Made by a program: the position numbers and the translations under genes
Part shown: positions 1 through 11,174 of the stretch, in pieces
Layout of the letters: each line of letters opens with the position of its first letter
How positions within the stretch are numbered: the first letter of the stretch is position 1
The notes under the pieces: generated by a model
Seen by the model: only the letters and a program-made list of their open reading frames with translations
The model's database searches: none
What the model was told of the DNA's origin: nothing
Assembly (NCBI RefSeq): GCF_042477335.2
Contig: NC_091248.1
Location: 120,984,501 to 121,048,500, forward strand
Length of the DNA: 64,000 nucleotides
Direction of reading: 5' to 3'
Origin: Ovis canadensis
Taxonomy: Eukaryota; Chordata; Mammalia; Artiodactyla; Bovidae

Positions 1-845
1 TTCAGCGTTGGGTCAGGGCATAGACTTGGATTACCATGATATTGAATGGTTTGCCTTGGAAACAAACAGAGATCATTCTGTCGTTTTTGAGATTGCACTA
101 TGCAAATGCCAGACTCCAAAACTAGGCCTACATTCAACACCCACCCCCAAACACACACACCCCCACCTCTTTATTTGTGCTTCTGGAGACCTAGGACGGA
201 CCTCCATGCCTCTGGGTGTTAGTTTGAGCACATCCACTGTATTATACAAACCCCCAGGGGCTTCTTGCTTTCCTTGTCATTGCTATAAAGAGAAGCTGCT
301 GAAACCTAGTTTCCCATACAGTCCAGTTCAGTTCTGAAACTCAGCAGGCCTTCTAAGATTAGAACAGGGTAGACAGAACCAGGTACACTCATCGTCTGAA
401 ACAAGGGACAGCAAGTGAGCTGCTCATGTGGTTTCCCCCATAGAACTCATTCTCTGTTTCCAGCCCTACATCAACCACATTGCTGCCCTATGTTATTGGA
501 TAAAAACAATGAGCATTAAATCATGGACTCAGCATAAGTCTTGGACACATTTTAGCTGTATGGGTCACTTGTCCCATCCTTAAGGGTCTCATATCTCCAT
601 GTCAGACTCTAGGTGCCACAGATAGGAGTTCCACTAGTGGATGTTCTAAGAATCTCTCACTGCACTTAGGAACTAAGACTCATCACAGGGTCCAGGGATG
701 GAACGAACAAGGAACAGTGCAAGAAAAGGACTGGGTTTAGATTCAGTCATAGCAGCTGTCAGAAGCTGGAAAAATCAAGGAGCATCCAGAGAGAGGCACA
801 GTTCCAGCAACCTTCTGATTTTAGCCTCCTTAGGCCTGTAAGAGG
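1..845. other. Non-coding flank, no gene seen
   Basis: No recognised repeat or gene. A 109-codon frame at 8-337 (+) has low-complexity Pro/His/Thr content from an ACACAC/CCCC stretch near 140-175 and no recognisable domain, so I treat it as chance. Confidence 0.6.
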
Positions 846-1056
846 ACTTCCCTGGTGACTCAATGGTAAAGAATCTATCTGCCAATGCAGGAGGCTCAGA
901 TTTGATCTCTGGGTCAGGAATATCCCCTGGGGGAGGAAATGACAGCCCATTCCAGTGTTCTTGCTGGGAAATCCCATGGACAGAGGAGCCTGGAGGGCTA
1001 CAGTCCATGAGGTCACAAGAGTTGGACTTGATATCAAATAAGCAGCAACAACAAAG
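846..1056 (+). repeat. Bov-tA SINE (tRNA-Glu head + BovB-derived body)
   Basis: The copy starts with the usual head 'gacttccctggtgactcaa', followed by a degraded B box (tttgatctctgg) and the body ending near 'gagttggacttgat' with a short caa-rich tail. This is the ruminant SINE moved by BovB machinery. It lies just upstream of the L1 target site, so it was there before or independently of the L1. Confidence 0.92.
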
Positions 1057-1077
1057 ACCTGTATGATAAAAAATGTA

Positions 1078-1092
1078 GACATATAGAGTTTT
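1078..1092. repeat. Target-site duplication, left copy (L1)
   Basis: gacatatagagtttt, identical to 8895-8909. The empty site reads gagtttt followed by aaag, which is the L1 endonuclease TTTT/AA consensus. Confidence 0.95.
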
Positions 1093-1166
1093 TTTGTTTT
1101 TTTGTTTTTTTTTTTTTTTTCATCAGTCCTTCCAAAGAACACCCAGGACTGACCTTTTTTTTTTTT
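1093..1166 (-). repeat. Composite L1 tail: poly(A), 34-bp BovB-like piece, poly(A)
   Basis: Seen on the plus strand as a T-rich run with two G interruptions (1093-1120), then 34 bp (1121-1154, starting catcagtccttccaaagaac), then a second T run (1155-1166) joining the L1 3' UTR. The 34-bp piece resembles the BovB/Bov-A stretch with tccttcca-aaag-a-cccag-gctga spacing seen in other copies in this window. Two poly(A) runs around non-L1 sequence are the signature of a short 3' transduction or an RNA template switch during insertion. Confidence 0.75.
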
Positions 1167-1466
1167 AATTTATTTTTTTAATTTTAAAATCTTTAATTCT
1201 TACATGCGTTCCCAAACATGACCCCCCCTCCCACCTCCCTCCCCACAACATCTCTCTGGGTCATCCCCATGCACCAGCCCCAAGCATGCTGCACCCTACG
1301 TCAGACATGGACTGGCGATTCAAGTCTTACATGATAGTATACATGTTAGAATTCCCATTCTCCCAAATCATCCCACCCTCTCCCTCTCCCTCTGAGACCA
1401 AAAGTCCGTTATACACATCTGTGTCTTTTTTCCTGACTTGCATACAGGGTCGTCATTGCCATCTTC

Positions 1467-4400
1467 CTAAATTCCATATATATGTGTTAGTATACTGTAT
1501 TGGTGTTTTTCTTTCTGGCTTACTTCACTCTGTATAATTGGCTCCAGTTTCATCCATCTCATCAGAACTGATTCAAATGAATTCTTTTTAACAGCTGAGT
1601 AATACTCCATTGTGTATATGTACCACAGCTTTCTTATCCATTCATCTGCTGATGGACATCTAGGTTGTTTCCATGTCCTGGCTATTATAAACAGTGCTGC
1701 GATGAACATTGGGGTACATGTGTCTCTTTCAATTCTGGTTTCCTCGGTGTGTATGCCCAGAAGTGGGATTGCTGGGTCATAAGGGAGTTCTATTTGCAAT
1801 TTTTTAAGGAATCTCCACACTGTTCTCCATAGTGGCTGTACTAGTTTGCATTCCCACCAACAGTGTAGGAGGGTTCCCTTTTCTCCACACCCTCTCCAGC
1901 ATTTATTGCTTGCAGATTTTTGGATCGCAGCCATTCTGACTGGTGTGAAGTGGTACCTCATTGTGGTTTTGATTTGCATTTCTCTAATAATGAGTGATGT
2001 TGAGCATCTTTTCATGTGTTTGTTAGCCATCCGTATGTCTTCTTTGGAGAAATGTCTATTTAGTTCTTTGGCTCATTTTTTGATTGGGTCGTTTATTTTT
2101 CTGGAGTTGAGCTGCATAAGTTGCTTGTATATTTTTGAGATTAGTTGTTTGTCAGTTGCTTCATTTGCTATTATTTTCTCCCATTCAGAAGGCTGTCTTT
2201 TCACCTTGCTTATAGTTTCCTTTGTTCTGCAGAAGCTTTTAATTTTAATTAGATCCCATTTGTTTATTTTTGCTTTTATTTACGGAATTCTGGGAGGTGG
2301 ATCATAGAGGATCCTGCTGTGATTTATTTCTGAGAGTGTTTTGCCTATATTCTCCTCTAGGAGTTTTATAGTTTCTGATCTTACATTTAGATCTTTAATC
2401 CATTTTGAGTTTATTTTTGTGTACGGCGTTAGAAAGTGATCTAGTTTCATTCTTTTACAAGTGGTTGACCAGTTTTCCCAGCACCACTTGTTAAAGAGAT
2501 TGTCTTTACTCCATTGTATATTCTTGCCTCCTTTGTCAAAGATAAGGTGTCCATATGTGTGTGGATTTATCTCTGGGCTTTCTATTTTGTTCCATTGATC
2601 TATATGTCTGTCTTTGTGCCAGTACCATACTGTCTTGATGACTGTGGCTTTGTAGTAGAGCCTGAAGTCAGGCAAGTTGATTCCTCCCGTTCTATTCTTT
2701 CTCAAGATTGCTTTGGCTATTCGAGGCTTTTTGTATTTCCATACAAATCTTGAAATTATTTGTTTTAGTTCTGTGAAAAATGTGGCTGGTAGCTTGACAG
2801 GGATTGCATTGAATTTGTAAATTGCTTTGGGTAGTATACTCATTTTCACTATATTGATTCTTCCGATCCATGAACATGGTATATTTCTCCATCTATTAGT
2901 ATCCTCTTTGATTTCTTTCATCAGTGTTTTATAGTTTTCTATATATAGGTCTTTAGTTTCTTTAGGTAGATATATTCCTAAGTATTTTATTCTTTTCGTT
3001 GCAATGGTAAATGGAATTGTTTCCTTAATTTCTTTTTCTATTTTCTCATTATTCGTGTATAGGAATGCAAGGGATTTCTGTGTGTTGATTTTATATCCTG
3101 CAACTTTACTATATTCATTGATTAGCTCTAGTAATTTTCTGGTGGAGTCTTTAGGGTTTTCCATGTAGAGGATCATGTCATCTGCAAACAGTGAGAGTTT
3201 TACTTCTTCTTTTCCAATTTGGATTCCTTTTATTTCTTTTTCTGCTCTGATTGCTGTGGCCAAAACTTCCAGAACTATGTTGAATAGTAGCGGTGAAAGT
3301 GGACACCCTTGTCTTGTTCCTGACTTTAGGGGAAATGCTTTCAATTTTTCACCATTGAGGATAATGTTTGCTGTGGGTTTGTCATATATAGCTTTTATTA
3401 TGTTGAGGTATGTTCCTTCTATTCCTGCTTTCTGGAGAGTTTTTATCATAAATGGATGTTGAATTTTGTCAAAGGCCTTCTCTGCATCTATTGAGATAAT
3501 CATATGGTTTTTATTTTTCAATTTGTTAATGTGGTGAATTACATTGATTGATTTGCGGATATTGAAGAATCCTTGTATCCCTGGGATAAAACCCACTTGG
3601 TCATGGTGTATGATCTTTTTAATGTGTTGTTGGATTCTGATTGCTAGAATTTTGTTGAGGATTTTTGCATCTATGTTCATCAGTGATATTGGCCTGTAGT
3701 TTTCTTTTTTTGTGACATCTTTGTCAGGTTTTGGTATTAGGGTGATGGTGGCCTCATAGAATGAGTTTGGAAGTTTACCTTCCTCTGCAATTTTCTGGAA
3801 GAGTTTGAGGAGGATAGGTGTTAGCTCTTCTCGAAATTTTTGGTAGAATTCAGCTGTGAAGCCGTCTGGACCTGGGCTTTTGTTTGCTGGAAGGTTTCTG
3901 ATTACAGTTTCAATTTCCGTGCTTGTGATAGGTCTGTTAAGGTTTTCTATTTCTTCCTGGTTCAGTTTTGGAAAATTGTACTTTTCTAAGAATTTGTCCA
4001 TTTCTTCCACGTTGTCCATTTTATTGGCATACAACTGCTGATAGTAGTCTCTTATGATCCTTTGTATTTCTGTGTTGTCTGTTGTGATCTCTCCATTTTC
4101 ATTTCTAATTTTATTGATTTGATTTTTCTCTCTTTGCTTCTTGATGAGTCTGGCTAATGGTTTGTCAATTTTATTTATCCTTTCAAAGAACCAGCTTTTG
4201 GCTTTGTTGATTTTTGCTATGGTCTCTTTTGTTACTTTTGCATTTATTTCTGCCCTAATTTTTAAGATTTCTTTCCTTCTACTCACTCTGGGGTTCTCCA
4301 ACTCTTCCTTTTCTAGTTGCTTTAGTTGTAGAGTTAGGTTGTTTATTTGACTTTTTTCTTGTTTCTTGAGGTATGCCTGTATTGCTATGAACTTTCCTCT

Positions 4401-5282
4401 TAGCACTGCTTTTATAGTGTCCCACAGGTTTTGGGTTGTTGTGTTTTCATTTTCATTAGTTTCTATGCATATTTTGATTTCTTCTTTGATTTCTTCTGTG
4501 ATTTGTTGGTTATTCAGAAGTGTGTTGTTCAACCTCCATATGTTGGAATTTTTAATAGTTTTTCTCCTGTAATTGAGATCTAACCTTAATGCATTATGGT
4601 CAGAAAAGATGCTTGGAATGATTTCGATTTTTTTGAATTTATCAAGTTTAGATTTATGGCCCAGGATGTGATCTATCCTGGAGAAGGTTCCATGAGCACT
4701 TGAAAAAAAGGTGAAATTCATTGTTTTGGGGTGAAATGTCCTGTAGATATCAATTAGATCTAACTGATCTAATGTATCATTTAAAGTTTGCGTTTCTTTG
4801 TTAATTTTCTGTTTAGTTGATCTGTCCATAGGTGTGAGTGGGGTATTAAAGTCTCCCACTATTATTGTGTTATTGTTGATTTCCCCTTTCATACTTGTTA
4901 GCATTTGTCTTACATATTGCGGTGCTCTTATATTGGGTGCATATATATTTATAATTGTTATATCTTCTTCTTGGATTGTTCCTTTGATTATTATGTAGTG
5001 GCCTTCTTTGTCTCTTTTCACAGCCTTTGTTTTAAAGTCTATTTTATCGGATATGAGTATCGCCACTCCTGCTTTCTTTTGGTCTCTATTTGCGTGGTAT
5101 ATCTTTTTCCAGCCCTTCACTTTCAGTCTGTATGTGTCCCTTGTTTTGAGGTGGGTCTCTTGTAAGCAGCATATAGAGGGGTCTTGTTTTTGTATCCATT
5201 CGGTCAGTCTTTGTCTTTTGGTTGGGACGTTCAACCCATTTACGTTTAAGGTGATTATTGATAAGTATGATCCCGTTACCAT
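1467..5282 (-). pseudogene. L1 ORF2: endonuclease-reverse transcriptase with two nonsense codons
   Basis: ORF2p nicks target DNA and reverse-transcribes L1 RNA at the nick. The frame has 1272 codons, matching the usual length of about 1275. The N-terminal APE-like endonuclease is visible: LNVNGLN near residue 12, QETH with Glu about 42, RIDHILG and SDHNA near 205-232. The reverse transcriptase has [11 protein letters not shown] and the catalytic FADDMILY near residue 700. The frame is broken in place, without frameshift, by TAA at codon 1001 (2280-2282; a second L1 at 53434-53440 reads GAA there) and TGA at codon 1070 (2073-2075; TGG in the second L1). The last roughly 200 codons stay open and carry the Cys-rich segment CWRGCGEKG...HCWWEC. 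An expressed product would keep EN and RT but lose the C-terminal RNA-binding part. The natural stop (GI followed by TAG) is at 1467. Codon 1 at 5282 fits the family start and leaves a 51-bp gap to ORF1. Confidence 0.93.
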
Positions 5283-5333
5283 TTACTTTGTTGTTTTGGG
5301 TTCGGGTTTATACACCCTTTTCGTGTTTCCTTT

Positions 5334-6260
5334 CTAGAGAATATCCTTTAGAATTTGTTGGAGAGCTGGTTTGGTGGTGCTGAATTCTCTCAGCCTTTGC
5401 TTGTCTGTAAAGCTTTTGATTTCTCCTTCGTATTTGAATGAGATCCTTGCTGGGTACAGTAATCTGGGCTGTAGGTTATTGTCTTCCATCACTTTAAGTA
5501 TGTCTTGCCATTCTCTCCTGGCCTGAAGAGTTTCTATTGAAAGATCAGCTGTTATCCTTATGGGAATCCCCTTGTGTGTTATTTGTTGTTTTTCCCTTGC
5601 TGCTTTTAATATTTGTTCTTTGTGTTTGATCTTTGTTAATTTGATTAATATGTGTCTTGGGGTGTTTCGCCTTGGGTTAATCCTATTTGGAACTCTCTGT
5701 GTTTCTTGGACTTGAGTGATTATTTCCTTCCCCATTTTAGGGAAGTTTTCAACTATTATCTCCTCAAGGATTTTCTCATGATCTTTCTTTCTGTCTTCTT
5801 CTTCTGGGACTCCTATAATTCGAATGTTGGAGCGTTTCATATTGTCCTGGAGGTCTCTGAGATTGTCCTCATTTCTTTTAATTCGTTTTTCTTGTTTCCT
5901 CTCTGATTCATTTATTTCTACCATTCTATCTTCTATTTCACTAATCCTATCTTCTGCCTCCGTTATTCTACTATTTGTTGCCTCCAGAGTGTTTCTGATC
6001 TCATTTATTGCGTTATTCATTATATTTTGACTCTTTTTTATTTCTTCTAGGTCCTTGTTAAACCTTTCTTGCATCTTCTCAATCTTTGTCTCTAGCCTAT
6101 TTATCTGTGATTCCATTTTGATTTCAAGATTTTGGATCATTTTCACTATCAATATTCGGAATTCCTTCTCCGGTAGATTCCCTACTTCTTCCTCTTTTGT
6201 TTGGTTTGGTGGGCAGCTCTCCTGTTCCTTTACCTGCTGAGTATTCCTCTGTCTCTTCAT
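5334..6260 (-). CDS. L1 ORF1: RNA-binding nucleic-acid chaperone, intact
   Basis: 308 codons, uninterrupted. ORF1p trimerises, coats L1 RNA in the cytoplasm and aids target-primed reverse transcription. Residues about 35-140 are Glu/Lys/Arg/Ile-rich with heptad spacing, the trimeric coiled coil. The RRM begins near residue 145 (SNIRIIGVPEEE) and the C-terminal domain contains REKQQITHKG (222-231) followed by ADLSIETLQARREW (238-251), a strongly conserved L1 block. The start at 6260 is the only Met before an in-frame stop 12 codons upstream. Length is close to other artiodactyl L1 ORF1 and a little shorter than human (338). No broken residue is evident; whether it is transcribed cannot be seen. 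It lies 51 bp upstream of ORF2, as usual for the bicistronic L1 mRNA. Confidence 0.92.
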   Translation of the reverse strand: MKRQRNTQQVKEQESCPPNQTKEEEVGNLPEKEFRILIVKMIQNLEIKMESQINRLETKIEKMQERFNKDLEEIKKSQNIMNNAINEIRNTLEATNSRITEAEDRISEIEDRMVEINESERKQEKRIKRNEDNLRDLQDNMKRSNIRIIGVPEEEDRKKDHEKILEEIIVENFPKMGKEIITQVQETQRVPNRINPRRNTPRHILIKLTKIKHKEQILKAAREKQQITHKGIPIRITADLSIETLQARREWQDILKVMEDNNLQPRLLYPARISFKYEGEIKSFTDKQRLREFSTTKPALQQILKDIL

Positions 6261-8894
6261 CTTGGTTATATTGCTGCGTTTGGGGTGGCCTTTTTATATT
6301 CTGGTAATTTGTGGAGTTCTCTTTATTATGGAGCTTCCTCACTTTGGGTGGGGTTCTATCAGTGGCTTGTCAAGGTTTCCTGGTTAGGGAGGCTTGTGTT
6401 GGAGTTTTGGTGGGTGGAGCTGGGTTTCTTCTCTCTGGAGTGCAGTGGAGTAACCCGTAATGGGTTACAGGACATCAAAGGTTTTGGGATAATATTGAGC
6501 TGCCTGTATATTGAAGCTCAGGGGATTGTTTCTGTGTTGCTGGAGAATTTGCGTGGTATGTTTTGTTTTGGAACTTGTTGGCCCTTGGGTGGAGCTTGGT
6601 TTTGGTGTAGGTATGAAGGCATTAGATGGGCTCCTATTGCTTAATGTTCCCTGAATTCAAGAGTTCTCTAATGTTTTCAGGCTTTGGATTTAAGCCTCCT
6701 GCTTCTGGTTTTCAGTTTTATTTTTACAGTAGCCTCTAGACTTCTCCATCTATACAGCACCGATGATAAAACATCTAGGTTAAAGATGAAAAGTTTCTCC
6801 ACATTGAGGGACACTCAGAGAGGTTCACTGGGTTATAAGGAGAAGAGAAGATGGAGGAGGTAGTTAGAGGTAACTGGAATGAGATGCGGTGAGATCAAAA
6901 GAGAAGAGAGCAAACTAGCCAGTAGTCACTTCCTTATGTGCGCTCTATAGTCTGGCCCGCTCAGGGGTATTTACAGAGTTATACGGGGAAGAGGAGAGGG
7001 AGGAAGTGGACAGAGGTGACCAGGAGGATCAGAGAGAGGAATGAGTAGGAGAGAGACAAATCCTGCCAGTAACCTGTTCCTTAGGTGTTCCCCACCGTCT
7101 GGAACACACAGAGATTCACAGAGTTGGATAGAGGAGAGATGGGGGGGAAAAGAGACAGAGGCCACCTGGTGGAGAAAAAGGAGAGGAGGAGAGAGTGGTC
7201 AAGCCAGTAATCTCGCTCTCAGGTAAACTGGGGTAGTGAAGTTTGGGCTTTTAAATGTAGAAAATTGACAACAAAAACCTAAGAGCAAAGATTAAAAATC
7301 TAGAGTAGAGTTTGGATTTTCAAAGATACAATATTAAAGAAAAGCAGAAGGAAAAAGGAAGAAAGAAAAAAAAAAGAATTATTAAAAAACAAACAAACAA
7401 ACAGACAATCAAAAAAACAACAACAACAAAAAAAAAACAAAAAAAACCATCAACAACCATCCAAAGACTATATATGGTGTTTGCCTTAAAAAAAAAAAAA
7501 AAGGTCTTTAAAAAAAATAGTAATAATAGGTTATAGAAATAAAAATTAGAGGAGAAATAAAAGACTTAGCAATTAAAAAAAAAAGTTAGAAAAAAAAAGC
7601 AAAAAAAAAAAAAGGAATGCTTTTAAAAATATTAAAAATATATATATATCTTGCCCTTTCTGGTGTTATGGGCCGTGTGGGATCACTTCCAAGGTGGTTC
7701 CCTCTGATTAACTTCTTCTGTTTGCTGGTTTTTTAGGATCACTAGTTCAGTCGCGCTGTGGGGAGGGGGGATGCTGCAAACAAATAGCACTGTCGTGTGC
7801 ACACAGTATCTCTGCTCCGCTTGACCTGTCCTTTCTCGCGGCACACAAACCGCTCCGGTTCTACGATGCTCAGCCGGGAACCGTCTGGGGCCGGCCCTAG
7901 GCTGCGTGCACTTCCCCAGTCCAAGCCGCTCAGGTTCGGCGCTCAGGCAGCCCTCAGAGGCACAGATTCGGCTGGGACTGCGCTTTGTGCCCTTCCCAGG
8001 TCCGAGTAGCTCAGGAGTTTGGCCAGCGCGGTTGCCGCGGCTTGTCACCTTTTCTGCCGCTGCTGCTCAGCTTTCTGGGTGGACCGCTGGCGTACCCCGT
8101 GAGGCAGATTGTGACTGTCCAGCTCCCCCAGAAGTCTTAGCAAAGGAGCCTGCTTGCAGTTAGGTAAGTAAAGTCTCTCCGGGTCTGCAATTGCCCCTTT
8201 CCAGACCTTACGGCTCTGGCTGCCTGTCCCCGGCGGGGGATGGTCTGCAGCTGGCTTTTTCCGTTCCGTCCTTTGTTCTGTGCTGGGTCCTGGCGGTGTC
8301 TTATGTTTGAGCTTTTCGCGTGGTAGCTATCCCACAGTCTGGTTTGCTAGCCCAAGTTAGGTCGTTCTGGTTGCGTGTGGGGCGTTCCTGCCCGATTCTT
8401 ACAAAGCAGTGCAGCCCGCGCCTCCCGCGCGTCCCTGCCCTGCCCCCACTTCCCAATGGCGGATGCAGGCGTCTGTGCTGCTTTTCCGCTGGGGGAGTTA
8501 CTGGTGGGCTTGTAATCTCTTGGTTTTAATTATTTATCTATTTTTCCTTCCTGTTATGTTGCCCTCTGTGTTTCCAAGGCTCGCCACAGACTCGGCAGGG
8601 AGAGTGTTTCCTGGTGTTTGGAAACCTCTCTTCTTAAAATTCCCTTCCCAGGACGGGCTTCCCTTCCTGGGACGGAGCTCCCTCCCCACCTCCTTTGTCT
8701 CCTTTTTCGTCTTTTATATTTTATCCTACCTGTTTTTGAAGACAAAGGTCTGCTTTTCTGGTTGCCTGATGTCCTCTGCCAGCCTACAGAATTTGTTTTG
8801 TGAAGTTTGCTCAGCGTTGAAATGTTCTTTTGAGGAATTTGTGAAGGAGAAAGTGATCTTCCCGTCCTATTCCTCCGCCATCTTTCCCTCCCTC
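6261..8894 (-). promoter_or_regulatory. L1 5' UTR with internal promoter and YY1-type site
   Basis: About 2.6 kb upstream of ORF1. The distal part (about 7680-8894) is GC- and CpG-rich, as expected for an internal pol II promoter. The middle part (7310-7640) is A-rich with caaa and aaac tracts. The first bases of the element on the minus strand include AAGATGGCGG (8875-8884 reversed), the YY1 site that sets the start point in mammalian L1 5' UTRs. Open frames here are incidental to base composition. Activity cannot be judged from sequence. Confidence 0.8.
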
Positions 8895-8909
8895 GACATA
8901 TAGAGTTTT
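8895..8909. repeat. Target-site duplication, right copy (L1)
   Basis: gacatatagagtttt, identical to 1078-1092, followed by aaag. Confidence 0.95.
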
Positions 8910-10567
8910 AAAGATAATAAATTTGTAGTGTTTAAGCCACCAAATGTCTAGCAGTTTGCTACAGAAGCAACAGAAACTACAGCCCTGAGGCCTACACAAG
9001 CCCAGGAGTGCATCTGCCTGTCAATTCTTAAGCTCTGCTTTGACTGGCCATCCTGTCTGTCCTCCTGAGCTCCTACCAGCAACGCATTCCTTTCTTCTAT
9101 CATCCCCCCATTTCTGCCCAGAATCATCTGAAAAATTTTTATTATCAATGGCTCTGTCTTAAAAATTCAGTTCTGGATTCAGATCCTCCAGAAAGGTCAC
9201 CTGGGAAACTCCTTTCAGGCCTTGTGTTTCTTTAACTCAGAATCACTGAGTTCTTTAACTCAGAACCACTGGGCACTGTCCTGGTTGGAAAGCTTTTGCT
9301 TGCTGTCTCTTTGTCATCATGTCTGTCTGGGTGGGCTTGGCAGGGGGCGGCTAAGCTGGTTGGTGCACATAAAGTCTGAACTTCTCCAAGATGAAGGATT
9401 GTGACTCAGAGTTCATAGGGAGCTGGATCCACTCCCACCTTGCCTTCACTAACCCCCCAGGTGTGCATTTTCCCAAAGGACTCAGACCAGCCCTTTTCAG
9501 TCTGGTCAGCTCCCAAGATGTGTCTGTCAGGGGTTCTGCCTTTGAAGGGAGGGTTTCTCCTCTTAAGCTTACACCTCTAATTCCCCGCCTCCCTCGATGA
9601 TATTTTGGAAAATTCAGACAAGAGGGTGCTGCAATCCAGGGTCTCCATTCCCCGTCTCCCCAGTCTCTTAACCTTGGATCTGGGGGATGCAAATTCTCTA
9701 AATGGCAACTCTGGATCTAACCCTAGCCAGGCATCCAGTCTGCCACAATTTTAGTCCAGCTGGGGAAGTTCCTCTGCACTTTTTCCACAATCTCATTTTT
9801 CCTGGGAGGAAGGCAAGGGCCAGGAACCAATCCTAAGCTAATGTCTTCTTAGAGGTATCTTGGTCTCTCTCCCTTTCCTTATTCAGAGCTCTTTCTCAGA
9901 TGTTACTTCCTCCAAGCAGCAAGCCTCTCATTAATCTGAGGAGTAACACCAGTGTCTCTTCATTCCCAGAGGGCTCCTTGCTTTCCTGTTATCCCCATAG
10001 AAAACACTTTGCTGGAGTCTGAGTTCCCATCCAGGATAAGCTCAGCTGTAAACCATATCAAGAAGCCAGGGGCAAGAGAGAGCACCAAGAACACTCGTCC
10101 TTGGGGAAGAAGATATAGTGTTTTCCTCTGGTCTCAAGAAAGCCTTCTTTTCTACCTTCAGGCCCCACATCAGTGCTGCTGCACTGGGCTCTATGGTGAC
10201 ACAGGGTAAGCCTTTAACTAGGAAATTCACATAAGGGTCAGAGATATTATAGCTTGTGGAGCCACTCACCCTGCAGGGCACCCTCATTCCAGCTATGCAC
10301 AAGCCCCTGTCCAGCCCTGCCAGCTGCAACCCACTAACCCAGGGTGTTGGACTGCAGATCACACCTCAATCATGTCACAGACTGGACCCAATAGGCAGGA
10401 ATCTCTAGACATAGGTTTCTTCACAGGAGCAGCTCAAAAAGAAGACTTAGTGCTTGGAGGCTAAAGTGAGTGACTTGGGTTTGCTTGGGGGTCAGGCTTG
10501 CAGAGAGCACAGACATAGGACTGGGTTTGAATTGATCAGAGCTGGGTATAGATTTTAGCCCTACCAT
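8910..10567. other. Unique non-coding stretch
   Basis: Moderate-GC DNA without a recognised repeat. Several frames of 60-113 codons occur on both strands (longest 9351-9692 minus) but share no motif with a known family, and none has a supported exon structure. Confidence 0.5.
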
Positions 10568-10577
10568 TAAGTTTTGC

Positions 10578-10793
10578 CGGGCTTCCCCAATGGCTCAGCA
10601 GTAAAGAATCTGCCGGCAAGGCAGGAGACACAGGAGAAGCAAGTTCCATCTCTGGGAAGATACCCTGGAAGAAGACATGGCAGCCCATTCCAGATTCTTG
10701 CCTGGAGAATCCCAGGGGCAGAGGAGCCTGGTGGGTTACAGTAGTCCACGGGGTTACAAAGAGTTGGACACAACTGAGCACACACTCACACAC
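10578..10793 (+). repeat. Bov-tA SINE
   Basis: Head gcttccccaatggctcagc, a weak B box (gttccatctctgg), body to 'gttggacacaactgagca', then a ca-rich tail. Likely duplication aagttttgcc (10569-10578) / aaggtttgcc (10794-10803), one mismatch. Confidence 0.9.
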
Positions 10794-11062
10794 AAGGTTT
10801 GCCAGTCGGTACAAGGCTGACGGAGGGACAGCCCCTCTTCTTTAAATTGGAATGCCATGGCTGGTGGTCAAGACAAAGCTTCAGATGCAGCTTTTATGGA
10901 GCCAGAGAGAAGGCCAGAGTTATGCCTACACACAAGTTGAATCTTTCCACTTCTGATCATTTGTACTGCAAAATTTATTTTCCTTGAAAATTGAAGATTT
11001 AAAAAAAATCCTTTTAGTGAACTGAAATTCTAAAGGACAGCATAAAGCTTGGAAATTTCACA

Positions 11063-11075
11063 CCCCCCCCCCCCC
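11063..11075. repeat. Poly(C) run
   Basis: Thirteen C in a row between cacac and actac. The length is probably uncertain in sequencing. The rest of 10804-11174 shows nothing recognisable. Confidence 0.7.
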
Positions 11076-11174
11076 ACTACACACACCTTCATACACATAT
11101 TGACTAAAGAATCATAGGTCCAAGAAAATTTAAGCTCATTGGCATCATATGATGACAATGATTACAATGACAAC

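Larger units (their letters stand above)
1093..8894 (-). mobile_element. Full-length L1 (bovine L1 type), antisense
   Basis: Non-LTR retrotransposon of about 7.8 kb. Read on the minus strand it has a 5' UTR (8894-6261), ORF1 (6260-5334), a 51-bp spacer, ORF2 (5282-1467, two premature stops), a 3' UTR (1466-1167) and a composite poly(A) tail (1166-1093). It is flanked by a perfect 15-bp duplication, and the insertion point matches TTTT/AA, so it was inserted by target-primed reverse transcription. The complete 5' end, intact ORF1 and only two nonsense mutations suggest a fairly young copy. It cannot encode full-length ORF2p, so autonomous movement is unlikely unless the stops are sequencing errors or polymorphic. 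Confidence 0.95.

Noticed and set aside
8-337. 109-codon frame at the window edge
   Set aside because: Low-complexity composition and no domain or neighbour support.
1846-2307. Plus-strand hydrophobic frame (153 codons) and similar ones at 52027-52536, 5008-5337, 6201-6644
   Set aside because: They are complements of L1 ORF2/ORF1 coding sequence or L1 5' UTR; T-rich complement gives membrane-like residues.
7683-8903. Several frames in GC-rich DNA on both strands
   Set aside because: They lie in the L1 5' UTR and are explained by CpG-rich composition.
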